A DNA stretch of 64,000 nt from NCBI RefSeq assembly GCF_021653995.1, contig NZ_JAJJOZ010000006.1:1-64000 (forward strand). Reading direction: 5' to 3'. The notes below the pieces were generated by a model. It saw nothing but the letters and a program-made list of their open reading frames with translations. It did no database searches and was not told where the DNA came from. Source of the DNA: Allopusillimonas lactea (lineage in GTDB: Bacteria; Pseudomonadota; Gammaproteobacteria; Burkholderiales; Burkholderiaceae_B). Positions 1 through 8,662 of this stretch are shown here, piece after piece (the stretch's first letter is position 1; each line of letters starts with the position of its first letter). The position numbers and the translations under genes are program-made.

Positions 1-89
1 ATTGCTTCCATTAGAAATGTTCTTCGCAAAAACAAGTCTAATGAATACCGCTTGTCCCCCGTTCATGATGTAGAGCCCAGCAGTCTCGC

Positions 90-1268
90 TCACGAAAGAA
101 TTGCTTTGGCGATTGTGTTGCGCTGGATTTCGCTGGTGCCGGTGACGATGCGGTAAAGGCGCAGGCGGCGGAAGATGAATTCCACGGGGTGGTTTTTGGT
201 GACGCCCACGTTGCCGTGTATTTGCATGGCCTTGTCGGCGATCTCGAAGCATTTTTCGGATACGAAGAGCTTGCACATGGAGGCTTCCTGGCGGATGTCT
301 TCGCCGGCGTCTGCCTTGCGGGCGGCCGCCATGACCATGCTGGTGCATGCGTAGAGGCCGGTGGCCATATCGGCCAGCATGTGCTGAATGGCCTGGAAGC
401 GGCTGATGGGGCTGCCGAATTGCTGGCGCGTCTGCGAGTATTCGACGGCCATGTTGTATGCCTGGCGGGCGAGGCCGATCATGGTGGGGCAGTGCAGCAA
501 GCGATTGACGCTGATGCGGCCCATGGCGGCCTTGAAGCCCTGGCCTTCGCGGCCGAGCAGGTTGCTGCATGACACGCGCACGTTGTTGAATTCGATGTCT
601 GCGTCGACGTGCTGGCCGGTCATGGGCAGGCAGTCGTAGGTCAGGGACACGCCCGGCCTGTCGAGCTCGATGAGGATTGCGGAGATCCCTTCTGCGCCTT
701 TGTCGGGGTCGGTGACGCAGAGGGTGATGGCGTAGTCGGCGAAAGTCGATGCGCTGATGTAGTGCTTGCGGCCATTAATGATGTAGTCGTCGCCGTCTTT
801 CACTGCTTGGGTCTTGAGGCTGCCGGCGTCCGAGCCGGACTCGGGTTCGGTCATGGCGAAGCAGGCGCCCATTTCGCCGCGCACGACGGGCAGGATGAAA
901 CGCTCGATCTGGTCGGGCGTCGCGTGGCTGGCCAGGCTGCCGATGCGGGCCGGCCCTCCCCAGTCGCCCAGCACGTGCGGGAAGAGTATCGCGCCCGAGG
1001 CGGCGACATCATCTTTGAGCACGCACAGGTCCTGCAGGCTCAGGCCCTGTCCGCCCAGCGCGGGGGGAACCTGCAGGCCGTACAGGCCCAGTTCGCGCGA
1101 GCGGCGCCATACGCGATGCACGTCTTCCTTGGTGAAGCGGTCCTCATAGCTGTAGCCCTGCTCGTGCTCGTAGGGGATCAGTTCGTCCTGCAGGTAAGCG
1201 CGCAGGCGCGCGCGCAATGTGTCAAGGTTCGCGGGAACGCTGGAGGGTGCGGCTTTGATGTTATCCAT
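90..1268 (-). CDS. acyl-CoA dehydrogenase family protein
   Basis: A 392-residue FAD flavoprotein of the acyl-CoA dehydrogenase family, expected to oxidise an acyl-CoA at the alpha-beta bond in the cytoplasm. The FAD/substrate signature MTEPESGSDA lies at about 139-148, and the C-terminal family motif reads VTGTSEIQR at about 375-383. In most members the residue before GTSEIQ is the catalytic Glu (YEGT); here it is Thr. The alternative Glu site used by isovaleryl-CoA dehydrogenase appears as Asn (ISVNRL, about 255), so the catalytic base is not evident. It is divergent from a LysR gene 103 bp away, its likely regulator. An acyl-CoA ligase lies just beyond that regulator. Family assignment is firm; substrate unknown. 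Confidence 0.9.
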   Translation of the reverse strand: MDNIKAAPSSVPANLDTLRARLRAYLQDELIPYEHEQGYSYEDRFTKEDVHRVWRRSRELGLYGLQVPPALGGQGLSLQDLCVLKDDVAASGAILFPHVLGDWGGPARIGSLASHATPDQIERFILPVVRGEMGACFAMTEPESGSDAGSLKTQAVKDGDDYIINGRKHYISASTFADYAITLCVTDPDKGAEGISAILIELDRPGVSLTYDCLPMTGQHVDADIEFNNVRVSCSNLLGREGQGFKAAMGRISVNRLLHCPTMIGLARQAYNMAVEYSQTRQQFGSPISRFQAIQHMLADMATGLYACTSMVMAAARKADAGEDIRQEASMCKLFVSEKCFEIADKAMQIHGNVGVTKNHPVEFIFRRLRLYRIVTGTSEIQRNTIAKAILS

Positions 1269-1307
1269 GGGAGGCCTCAGGCTATCGTGTTTTCTGATGC
1301 CTCCATA

Positions 1308-1337
1308 TTGACAGCCGCCACCGGCCCGATGGATTAT
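1308..1337 (+). promoter_or_regulatory. candidate sigma-70 promoter for the LysR gene
   Basis: A perfect TTGACA at 1308-1313 is followed after 18 bp by GATTAT at 1332-1337, about 35 bp before the GTG start of the LysR gene. It lies in the 103-bp space between the divergent acyl-CoA dehydrogenase and LysR genes, where autoregulation is typical. Prediction from sequence only. Confidence 0.35.
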
Positions 1338-1371
1338 CTTTGCGTCAGACTCGATAACGCAGAGGAATGCC

Positions 1372-2295
1372 GTGCGGATTGAAGATCTTCAGTATTTCCT
1401 GGCCGTCGCCGAAACAGGCCATGTGGGCCGCGCGGCGGAAAAGCTCGGCCAGACGCAGCCGGCCCTGACCAAAGGCATACAAAGGCTGGAAAAAGAACTG
1501 CACCTGCAGTTGTTCGAACGCACGCCCAAAGGCATGGTGCTGACCACGGTCGGCGAAGCCTTCCATGCGCGCTCGCGGACGGTGCAACTGAGCCTGGACG
1601 AGGCAGTGCGCGAGGCGCGCGACCTGCACCTGGGTGCCATCGGACTGTTGCGGGTGGGCGTGCCGCCCAATTACACCGATTATTTCGCCTCGGTCTGCGA
1701 GGTGTTGCTGCGCCAGCGGCCTGCCGCCCGGGTGCAGGTGATGCTGGGGATGAATGACCAGCTTTTTTCCGCGCTGCGAACAGGTGAACTGGACCTGTGT
1801 ATCAGCGGGCAGCACAACGCAGCCAGCACCGAGTTCGACCAGACGCCCTTGTTCGCCGACGACTTGCGGGTAGTGGCGCGGGAAAGCCATCCGCTCTTTT
1901 TTCAGCCGCGGATAACGCTGGCCGACCTGAGCAAGGCTTCCTGGATGCTGCCCCGCTCCGAAATCGTGGCAAGGCGCTGGGTCGAAGCGCGATTCCAGGA
2001 AAACGGCTTGCCTGTACCCAATGTGGTGATCGAGTCCAACTCATCCAGCATGGCGCTGGTGCGCATGCTGCGCAGCACTGACCTGCTGACCGTCCTGACT
2101 GAGTCATCGCTGCGCCAGCCGGGCGGCCAGGGCCTGCGCGCAGTGCCGCTGCGCGAGACGATCTGGCCGCGGGTGGTGGGCATCACCATGCGTAAGGACA
2201 GCTATCTGTCACCGCTGGCGCAGCGCTTCATGGAGCTCATGCGCCAGTACAAACCTGACGACTTTCCGGGCGCCGATTTCGCCCAGCCTAGCTGA
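1372..2295 (+). CDS. LysR family transcriptional regulator
   Basis: A 307-residue LysR-type regulator. The N-terminal winged helix-turn-helix occupies about 1-60 (LQYFLAVAETGHVGRAAEKL, then SQ-like TQPALTKGIQRLEKEL), followed by a periplasmic-binding-protein-like effector domain to the C-terminus. The start is GTG at 1372, which gives the usual MRIEDLQYF-type N-terminus; no upstream ATG fits. It is transcribed away from the acyl-CoA dehydrogenase and runs into the convergent acyl-CoA ligase, overlapping it by 8 bp at the 3' ends. By the usual LysR arrangement it probably controls the divergent dehydrogenase. Its inducer cannot be read from sequence. Confidence 0.9.
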   Translation: MRIEDLQYFLAVAETGHVGRAAEKLGQTQPALTKGIQRLEKELHLQLFERTPKGMVLTTVGEAFHARSRTVQLSLDEAVREARDLHLGAIGLLRVGVPPNYTDYFASVCEVLLRQRPAARVQVMLGMNDQLFSALRTGELDLCISGQHNAASTEFDQTPLFADDLRVVARESHPLFFQPRITLADLSKASWMLPRSEIVARRWVEARFQENGLPVPNVVIESNSSSMALVRMLRSTDLLTVLTESSLRQPGGQGLRAVPLRETIWPRVVGITMRKDSYLSPLAQRFMELMRQYKPDDFPGADFAQPS

Positions 2296-3841
2296 CGCGG
2301 CGCTCGCTGCCGGCCCAGTACGGGTCCTTGAGCACCTTGCGCGCGATCTTGCCGTTGGCGTTCTTGGGCAGTTCCGGCAACACATCGATCGAGCGCGGCT
2401 TCTTGAAGTCGGCAAGCAATGACTTGCAATGTGCCGTGAGGTTCTCCACGCTCGCCGTGGCGCCCGGGCGCAGCACCACGGCCGCCTTGATCGCCTCTCC
2501 CCATGTGTCGTCCGGCACGCCGAACACACACGCCTCATAGACGGCTGGATGCTGGTAAAGCGCCTGTTCCACCTCGGTCGGGTAGACGTTGAAGCCGCCG
2601 GAAATGATCATGTCCTTCGCGCGGTCGACGATGTAGAGATAGCCTTCATCGTCCATGCGGGCCAGGTCGCCCGTGTGGCACCACTGCCCGCGCAGGGCCT
2701 GGGCCGTCAGGTCAGGCTCGCGCCAGAAACCGGCAAACACGTCGGGACCGCGCACGGCGATCTCGCCCACGTCGCCGGGCTGTACGACTTCGCCATTATT
2801 GTCGAGCAGGCGCACTTCGGTTTCGCCGAAGGGTCGGCCGCATGATCCGAGCAGGTGCCCCGCCCCATCCATTGCGCGCGCGTGGTCGTCCGTGCTGAGC
2901 ATGACCATGCCGCCCGTGGTCTCGCCGGCGCCGTAGCCCTGGCACAGGACGGGACCCAGCGCCTCCCACGCCTCGCGGATGCGGGCCGGCGCCACGGGGG
3001 CCGCGCCATAGGAGATCTGGCGCAGGCTGCCCAGATCGTAGTCCTTGAGCTTCGGGTGCGCGATCAGCATATTGATCATGGTGGGCACCATGAAGGTAAA
3101 AGCGACGCGGTGGCGCTGCACATCGGCCAGGAAATGCTCAGGATCGAACTTCTCATGCAGAAGTATGGTGCCGCCCTGGAACAGAAAAGGCTGCATGAAC
3201 ATGCCGCTGGCGTGGGTGATCGGCCCGCACAGTCCAAGCACTTCACCCGGCTGGGCGCGCATCCGGCCCATGACGACCTTGCGCAGCGAAGCCATGCGGT
3301 TGCCTACGGTCTGCATGGCCGCTTTCAGCTTGCCGGTCGAGCCCGATGTGAAATGCAGCACGGCGAGATCGTCGGCCTGCATTTCCGCGTCGGGACTGCG
3401 GGTGCTGGATGCGGCAAGCAAGCGTTCGTATTCACTGGATGCTTCATAGATGGCTGCCATGGCGATGAGGCGCTCGACACTGGGCATCTGGGGTCGCGCA
3501 TCACCTGCGGCATCGGCGTGCGCCGGGTCAACCAGCAGGATGCGCGCCTGCGCATTGTTGACGGTCTCGACCAGCTCGGCCGGCGACAGGCGGGCATTGA
3601 GCGCTACCTTGACCAGGCCCGCCTTGTAGAGGGCGCATTCCAGCTCGATGATTTCGGGCCGGTTCCATGCTTGTATGGCAACGCGGTCCCCCTTGGCCAG
3701 ACCCAGCCCCAGGAGCGCATTGGCCAATTGGCTGGATCGCGCATCCAGGGCGCCGTGCGTTACCTGTTGGTCCCCGAATATGATGGCCGGCCTGTCCCGC
3801 CAGTAAAGCGCATTGCGCGTGATAAAACGTCCTTGGTTCAT
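2288..3841 (-). CDS. AMP-dependent acyl-CoA synthetase/ligase
   Basis: A 517-residue member of the ANL adenylating superfamily, which activates a carboxylic acid to acyl-AMP and then to the CoA thioester. All core motifs are visible: P-loop TSGSTGKLKA, A5 GYGAGETTGG, A7 HTGDLA, hinge and A8 region KDMIISGGFNVYPTEVE, and the C-terminal PKNANGKIARK whose Lys is the adenylation lysine. Length is normal for short- or medium-chain or aryl-acid ligases. It lies between LysR and a Bug transporter protein, so it plausibly activates the acid that the Bug protein captures, feeding the acyl-CoA dehydrogenase at 90-1268. That pathway link is inference. Confidence 0.92.
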   Translation of the reverse strand: MNQGRFITRNALYWRDRPAIIFGDQQVTHGALDARSSQLANALLGLGLAKGDRVAIQAWNRPEIIELECALYKAGLVKVALNARLSPAELVETVNNAQARILLVDPAHADAAGDARPQMPSVERLIAMAAIYEASSEYERLLAASSTRSPDAEMQADDLAVLHFTSGSTGKLKAAMQTVGNRMASLRKVVMGRMRAQPGEVLGLCGPITHASGMFMQPFLFQGGTILLHEKFDPEHFLADVQRHRVAFTFMVPTMINMLIAHPKLKDYDLGSLRQISYGAAPVAPARIREAWEALGPVLCQGYGAGETTGGMVMLSTDDHARAMDGAGHLLGSCGRPFGETEVRLLDNNGEVVQPGDVGEIAVRGPDVFAGFWREPDLTAQALRGQWCHTGDLARMDDEGYLYIVDRAKDMIISGGFNVYPTEVEQALYQHPAVYEACVFGVPDDTWGEAIKAAVVLRPGATASVENLTAHCKSLLADFKKPRSIDVLPELPKNANGKIARKVLKDPYWAGSERRVS

Positions 3842-4087
3842 GGTGTTGGCCTCAGGTTGGTGAAGGCCCTATGGTGCGCGCCCGGAGCGAAGCGCCGAAT
3901 AACGCTCCCGCGTCGTTCGATAACGGCACGTTATCACGCCTTCGTAACCCGGGCGCGGGCACGCCGATGCCGCGCCGTTATGACGATGGACGCCAGCGGA
4001 ATGAATGGCCGGGCGCCGCCGGGCTATAAATTCCAATCAGAAGATCAGGCGCCGCTCGGCCGCCATTCGAACTACCGGAGACTACGC

Positions 4088-5065
4088 ATGAATCTGTTTT
4101 CTTACCTCGCGCAAGGCGCCATAGCGGCAAGCCTGCTTCTGGGCGCCGCCGCGCCCGCAAGCGCGGCGCCAGGCTACCCCGAACGTCCCCTTCAGCTCGT
4201 CGTGCCTTTCAGCGCCGGCGGCCAGTTCGACATGCTGGCGCGGCTGACGGCTGCGTCCATGAGCAAGAACCTGAATCAGGACATCATTGTCGAGAACGTG
4301 GCAGGCGCCGGCGGCAATCTGGGCGGCGCCAAGGTGGCCAAGGCCAAGCCAGACGGCTATACCGTCGTGGAATACGGTGGCAACTTTGCGATTGCGAAGT
4401 TCCTGACCAAAAACCTGACCTATGATCCCATCGGCGACTTCGAGCCAGTGGCAGGCATCAGCCTGGCACCCCATGTGATTCTGGCCAACAAGGACGTTCC
4501 TTTCAAGGACTTCAAGGATCTCGTGGCCTACGCGAAGGCAAACCCTGACAAGCTCAGCTATGCATCGCCGGGCGTGGGGACGTCGATGCACCTGACGTTT
4601 GAAGAGATCAAGGCATTGTTCGGTTTCTCTGCGCTGCATGTGCCGTATCGCGGCGGCAGCAATGCGCTCAATGACCTGGCAGGCGGGCAGGTGCAGTTGT
4701 GCATCGTCGCGGTCGCGCCAGCGATGCCGTTCATTCAGGCCGGCCAGATACGCGCGCTGGCCGTTACCGGCCCCCAACGCAGCAGCGCTCTGCCCGATGT
4801 GCCGACCATCGCAGAACTGGGCCACCCGGGCTTCAGCAGCGGAAGCTGGGCCGCGCTGGCAGTGCCCAAGGGCACACCCGAGCCGATCGTGGAGCGCCTG
4901 CACGCATCGGTTCAGGATGTATTGAAAGACCCCGCGGTGCTTGAACGCTTCGAGTCTTTGTCATTCACGCCCCTGCCGGGCACGCGCGAAGATCTGCGCG
5001 CGCGCATCGAAGACGAAGCGCGCCGCTACGGCCCGATGATCGAACGGCTGGGCATCCAGCGCTGA
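4088..5065 (+). CDS. Bug/TctC-family tripartite tricarboxylate transporter substrate-binding protein
   Basis: A 325-residue periplasmic binding protein. The start at 4088 gives a Sec signal peptide (about 1-28, cleaved after ASA), then the family's opening strand YPERPLQLVVPFSAGG and the AGAGGNLGG loop. The reading frame is open far upstream (to 2855), but that stretch is antisense to the ligase and lacks a signal peptide. Bug proteins deliver carboxylates to TctAB-type permeases; no TctA or TctB gene lies in this window, so it must use a distant permease or act as a sensor. It is divergent from the acyl-CoA ligase, with a 246-bp intergenic region that presumably holds both promoters. Confidence 0.92.
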   Translation: MNLFSYLAQGAIAASLLLGAAAPASAAPGYPERPLQLVVPFSAGGQFDMLARLTAASMSKNLNQDIIVENVAGAGGNLGGAKVAKAKPDGYTVVEYGGNFAIAKFLTKNLTYDPIGDFEPVAGISLAPHVILANKDVPFKDFKDLVAYAKANPDKLSYASPGVGTSMHLTFEEIKALFGFSALHVPYRGGSNALNDLAGGQVQLCIVAVAPAMPFIQAGQIRALAVTGPQRSSALPDVPTIAELGHPGFSSGSWAALAVPKGTPEPIVERLHASVQDVLKDPAVLERFESLSFTPLPGTREDLRARIEDEARRYGPMIERLGIQR

Positions 5066-5155
5066 AGCATTTCCAGGCGATGAAACGCCATACGCACCGC
5101 CAGCAAGGACGCCGGCAAGGCGAGCGGAACGCAGTGCCCGCCCGAAGTCGCCGCT

Positions 5156-5398
5156 GTGGGCCGGCACCTGTGGCCTTCGTTTGAGGAGGTGAAGGTCATC
5201 AACAAATACACGGTGCAGTTCATCCATGCGATCCCTGATCTCACGCTGGAAGGCCGCCCGAACTTGATTGCACTGAGCGGCGAGGTTTGCCGATACAGTG
5301 GGGTTCAAAACCCAGTACCAGACTGCCATCGAACCGATCAGCGCAGAAGAGCAGTTCGGAGCGACGAGCAAGATCATCCATCAATGATTATGAAATAA
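5156..5398 (+). pseudogene. decayed fragment, probably of a peptide-type ABC transporter binding protein
   Basis: This open stretch encodes EEVKVINKYTVQFIHAIPD and a few flanking residues, resembling the middle of SBP_bac_5 (dipeptide/nickel) binding proteins. It has no signal peptide and no further domain, and the resemblance stops at about 5270. Beyond that the frame reads low-complexity Arg/Asp-rich sequence. I interpret it as a remnant left by a deletion. No other piece of an ABC transporter is present. A real short gene is not excluded. Confidence 0.4.
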
Positions 5399-5469
5399 TC
5401 GTCATGATTAAAATCTAGGCGATCAAACACTGTCTGGAAGGGCGTCTTAGCCTGGCGTCAGTTCTTGGA

Positions 5470-6702
5470 ATGGAAGCGACGTGGAGTCAAAGATCATTGA
5501 TGGTGCCCCCCATGGATGAGAGATCATTCAGGGTGATGAGTACCTTGCTCGCCACGGCCTGTTTCCTGAGCATGGCCGCGCTGCGCGTGTGCGATACGCT
5601 CATCTCTGTATTGTCCGTTACCTTTTCTTCATCCCTTGAGGACACGTCGGTCACGATATACGCATATACCATCGCCTATGGTGTTGCACAGCTCGTATAC
5701 GGCTTGATAAGCGATCGGTATGGAAAAGCGCGTGTTGTTGCCTGGTGCTGCCTGGTTTCAGCCGTTGGCAACCTCGCCTGTGCGCTATCCCAGACACTGA
5801 CTGCGCTGATAATGTTCAGGATTTTGACTGGCGCTTCCACGGCGGGGATCTTTGCCCTGTCTATGGCGTGGATTGGAGATAATGTTGATTTCCGGTCCAG
5901 GCAGGTCATCCTGGCGCGGTTGGTTGCCGCCGGCGTCATGGGAATGTTGGCCGGTCAATGGCTGAGCGGCCTGATCGCGGACTACCTGAACTGGCGCTAT
6001 GCGTTCATGGCCTTGACGCTGCCTTTCTTCGTCTGCGGCGTCTTGCTGCGTGCCCGCGCCAAGTATTCCGAAAGCAATGATGGCTTGGAACAGGAGGGCG
6101 GATATCGCAGGCTGCTGAAGGTCTTGTGGACGCCGCTCGTGCTGTGGACTTTGCTGTTCGCGTTGGTCGAAGGCGCATTGGGCTACGGCGCGCTGGCATT
6201 CGTGCCCAATTATCTGCAGCATCGATTTTCACTTTCACTATCAACGGCAGGGGGTATCGCGGCTTCATATGCCGTTGGTGGCTATATCTATACGAAGCTG
6301 GTGCCCATTATTTTGAAGAGGATGTCTGCGGCCGGGCTTGCGCGCCTGGGTGCTGTGTCGCTGCTCGTTGGATATAATGGTATTGCGCTTACAGGGAATC
6401 CGTGGGTTGCGGGCGTATTCTGCGCACTTTCGGGGTTTGGCTTTTATTGCCTGCACAACACCCTGCAGACCCATGCTTCCCAAATGGTGGCCGAGTACCG
6501 CGGCCTTGCCCTCTCGGCTTTCGCGTGCGCCCTCTTTATCGGCCAGTCGGTGGGGGTCAGTATCGCAGCTTTGATCTATTCCCCCAGTCGTGATGCCGTG
6601 ATATACAACATTTCGGGCATTGGCTTACTGCTTCTGGGCCTGTTGATTGGCACCCTTTTGCGATTTCGGGAGCGGATCCAGGGCGCGCCGGTGGCACCCT
6701 AG
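5470..6702 (+). CDS. MFS transporter
   Basis: A membrane protein of about 400 residues with twelve predicted hydrophobic segments, typical of major facilitator superfamily drug or metabolite transporters. The loop between segments 2 and 3 carries the motif-A sequence GLISDRYGKARV. An ATG at 5470 gives 410 residues; an ATG at 5512 gives 396 residues and a more typical short cytoplasmic N-terminus, and neither has a strong ribosome binding site. It stands alone after the decayed fragment at 5156-5398, with no obvious partner. Substrate and direction of transport cannot be deduced. Confidence 0.85.
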   Translation: MEATWSQRSLMVPPMDERSFRVMSTLLATACFLSMAALRVCDTLISVLSVTFSSSLEDTSVTIYAYTIAYGVAQLVYGLISDRYGKARVVAWCCLVSAVGNLACALSQTLTALIMFRILTGASTAGIFALSMAWIGDNVDFRSRQVILARLVAAGVMGMLAGQWLSGLIADYLNWRYAFMALTLPFFVCGVLLRARAKYSESNDGLEQEGGYRRLLKVLWTPLVLWTLLFALVEGALGYGALAFVPNYLQHRFSLSLSTAGGIAASYAVGGYIYTKLVPIILKRMSAAGLARLGAVSLLVGYNGIALTGNPWVAGVFCALSGFGFYCLHNTLQTHASQMVAEYRGLALSAFACALFIGQSVGVSIAALIYSPSRDAVIYNISGIGLLLLGLLIGTLLRFRERIQGAPVAP

Positions 6703-6820
6703 CGCGACAATCGGGCCGCGACCGAGGCTTATCACTAGCGCGACCATGCTGCGCGCAAGCGTTGTTCTGCGGGCTGCCATAGCCCCGCAGGCGGTTCGGT
6801 TGCAAAATCACGGGGATCAG

Positions 6821-7030
6821 CTATGGATACGCATCCTGCTGTCTTGATGGGCATCTTCGGGAGCCGTAAGAGCAAAAGACACAACAATCGCCGGGTTTGG
6901 GCTTGAGGACCGTATGGCATGCCGGGCATTCGTAGAAGAACTGGCAGGAATCCACCGGCATGATTTCTTCATGCCTGAAACCGCATATTGGACAGGTGAT
7001 TGTTGATTTCAAGGTAGGTGCCGAATTCAT
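6821..7030 (-). CDS. GDCCVxC domain-containing mini-protein
   Basis: A 69-residue cysteine-rich protein. It has a zinc-ribbon-like pair (CPICGF near 18-23 and YECPACH near 38-44) and then the diagnostic GDCCVFCSYG. This matches the small GDCCVxC family, some members of which carry selenocysteine in the last Cys position; here it is an ordinary Cys. Members are often found near mercury-resistance or metal genes, but no mer genes are visible here. Start chosen at 7030 (MNSAPTLKS), because the longer upstream frame has no homologous sequence and would leave only a short gap to the next gene. Role is unproven, possibly thiol or metal handling. Confidence 0.8.
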   Translation of the reverse strand: MNSAPTLKSTITCPICGFRHEEIMPVDSCQFFYECPACHTVLKPKPGDCCVFCSYGSRRCPSRQQDAYP

Positions 7031-7147
7031 TTCATGTCTCCTTGCAATGCATACGGCGAAAAGGCGGCGCCGGTTGTTTACGGACATTTTCAGGAGTAAG
7101 ATAGCCGCGTCCAGCACGAACGTCTTACATCATGGAGCCCCCAGTTC

Positions 7148-7609
7148 ATGCGTCAGGTCGAACTTCTGTTTCGCCGTCGGTTTCGGGGGGCAGGCGTCAT
7201 TGTGGCGATGGTATTCCTGCTGTGCAATAGCGTCAGCAATGCGGCAAATGCGGAGAATACCCGGCAACCCCTGCTGCGCTGCGAGATCAGCCTGATGGGC
7301 GACAATCCCCGCAAAGTCGAATTCACGCCCACAGCTGATCCATATACTGTGGAATCCGTCGATATCGACGGGATTTATCGTTTCAAGGCCGTCATGGTCG
7401 GCGCCCGGCCCATCGCCTACATCAAGCTTTACGTCTATTACCACAAGTCTGGCCGGTTCATTCTGCTGCATCAGGCCAAATACGTTCCTCCTCCGCTGCC
7501 TTCACCGTCTGATTCGGTCGAGCCCTTTACGGGCATCCAGTATCTCTATTCCCCCAATCTTGAAAGGGAACTGCGATACAGCTGCAAATTGACCGAGGCT
7601 TACTCATGA
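7148..7609 (+). CDS. hypothetical secreted protein, overlaps the CapA-like gene
   Basis: A 153-residue protein with an Arg-rich N-terminus and a hydrophobic segment (about 14-32) ending in an NAANA-type cleavage site. It is therefore probably periplasmic or surface-exposed. The mature part is beta-rich with repeated Tyr (YIKLYVYYHKSG) and two well-separated Cys that could form a disulfide. I do not recognise the family. The last four bases overlap the start of the downstream CapA-like gene (ATGA), so the two are translationally coupled and probably work together at the cell envelope. Confidence 0.7.
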   Translation: MRQVELLFRRRFRGAGVIVAMVFLLCNSVSNAANAENTRQPLLRCEISLMGDNPRKVEFTPTADPYTVESVDIDGIYRFKAVMVGARPIAYIKLYVYYHKSGRFILLHQAKYVPPPLPSPSDSVEPFTGIQYLYSPNLERELRYSCKLTEAYS

Positions 7610-8619
7610 GGCGCGCAGGGTCGGTCAGAATTGCCATCGCAAGGTTTTCCGTCGCGGTGGCGCTTTGCATGGGCGTTTCCAGTGAAGTGCTGGCGGCCGA
7701 GGGAGCTGACGATCCCGTCGTCTCCCTTGCCTTTGTCGGCGACATCATGCTTGATACGGCGCCCGGCGCCGTGATCAAGGCCGGGAAAGATCCCTTTGCG
7801 CACGTTGAGACGATTCTGGCTACGGCAGACATCCGCGTTGGCAACCTTGAGTGCGTCATCGCTACCAAAGGGAAGCCGGAGCAAAAGCCCTGGACCTTTC
7901 GCGCAAACCCGCGCACTATCAATATATTAAAGCGCCATTTCACGGCGGTATCCGTCGCCAATAACCATGCCGGCGATTTCGGCCCTGCCGCCTTTACGCA
8001 GATGCTCGATCTGCTCGATGCGAAGAAGCTTTCATATTTTGGCGGAGGGCGTAACCTGACCGAGGCGCACGCACCGCTCATAATCGAGCGCAAAGGCCTG
8101 CGGATTGCCCTGCTTGGCTACAGCGAGGTCTTCCCCCGCAGTTTCGAGGCCAATTACGATGCGCCGGGGCAGGCCTGGAGCGAAGACGAGCAGGTCATTG
8201 CCGACATCGGCAACGCAAGAAAAGCCCACAGCGCCGATCTGGTTGTCACATTCATGCATTGGGGCGTGGAGCATGAGCCGCTTGCCAATGAACGCCAGCG
8301 GCAACTGGCCCGCGCGATGATCGATGCCGGCGCCGATGCAGTCATTGGCGGGCATCCGCACGTTACCCAGGACATCGAGCAGTACAAGGGCAAGCCTATT
8401 TTCTATAGTCTGGGAAACTTTGTTTTCGACGGTTTCGAGGACGAGGAAAACCTTAAGGGGTGGTTGGTCCGGCTGGAAATGGACCGAAGCGGGGTAGCCG
8501 CCTGGCAGGTCTATACCGTGTATATCGACCCAAAGGGCATTCCCCGTCCTGAATCGCCAGAACCCCGCTCGTGCTGGAAAAAAGGGCAGCAGGCAGAGAC
8601 GGCTTGCGGCGGAGCCTGA
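7606..8619 (+). CDS. CapA family metallophosphatase-like protein
   Basis: A 337-residue CapA/PGA_cap family protein with a calcineurin-like metal-binding fold. An N-terminal signal peptide (to about 31, VLAAEG) indicates export. Metal-site motifs appear in order: FVGDIMLD, VGNLEC, VANNHAGDFG, MHWGVEHE and GGHPHV, then SLGNFVFD. Bacillus CapA acts in poly-gamma-glutamate capsule export, but most proteobacterial members lack capBC, as here, and have no known substrate. It overlaps the preceding secreted protein by 4 bp. Family is confident; function is not. Confidence 0.88.
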   Translation: MRRAGSVRIAIARFSVAVALCMGVSSEVLAAEGADDPVVSLAFVGDIMLDTAPGAVIKAGKDPFAHVETILATADIRVGNLECVIATKGKPEQKPWTFRANPRTINILKRHFTAVSVANNHAGDFGPAAFTQMLDLLDAKKLSYFGGGRNLTEAHAPLIIERKGLRIALLGYSEVFPRSFEANYDAPGQAWSEDEQVIADIGNARKAHSADLVVTFMHWGVEHEPLANERQRQLARAMIDAGADAVIGGHPHVTQDIEQYKGKPIFYSLGNFVFDGFEDEENLKGWLVRLEMDRSGVAAWQVYTVYIDPKGIPRPESPEPRSCWKKGQQAETACGGA

Positions 8620-8643
8620 AAATTTCTCCGGGCGGCATATAAT
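8616..8643 (+). promoter_or_regulatory. candidate promoter for the riboswitch-yhhQ transcript
   Basis: A consensus TATAAT at 8638-8643 has a weak -35 (CTGAAA, 8616-8621) 16 bp upstream. It starts inside the 3' end of the CapA-like gene. Initiation about 7 bp downstream would begin the transcript roughly a dozen nucleotides before the preQ1 aptamer, the expected geometry for a riboswitch leader. Confidence 0.55.
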
Positions 8644-8662
8644 CCACCTCTATACCGCTTTT

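Noticed and set aside
2855..4087. Long in-frame upstream extension of the Bug gene
   Set aside because: It lies antisense to the ligase, and the signal peptide and family start are at 4088.
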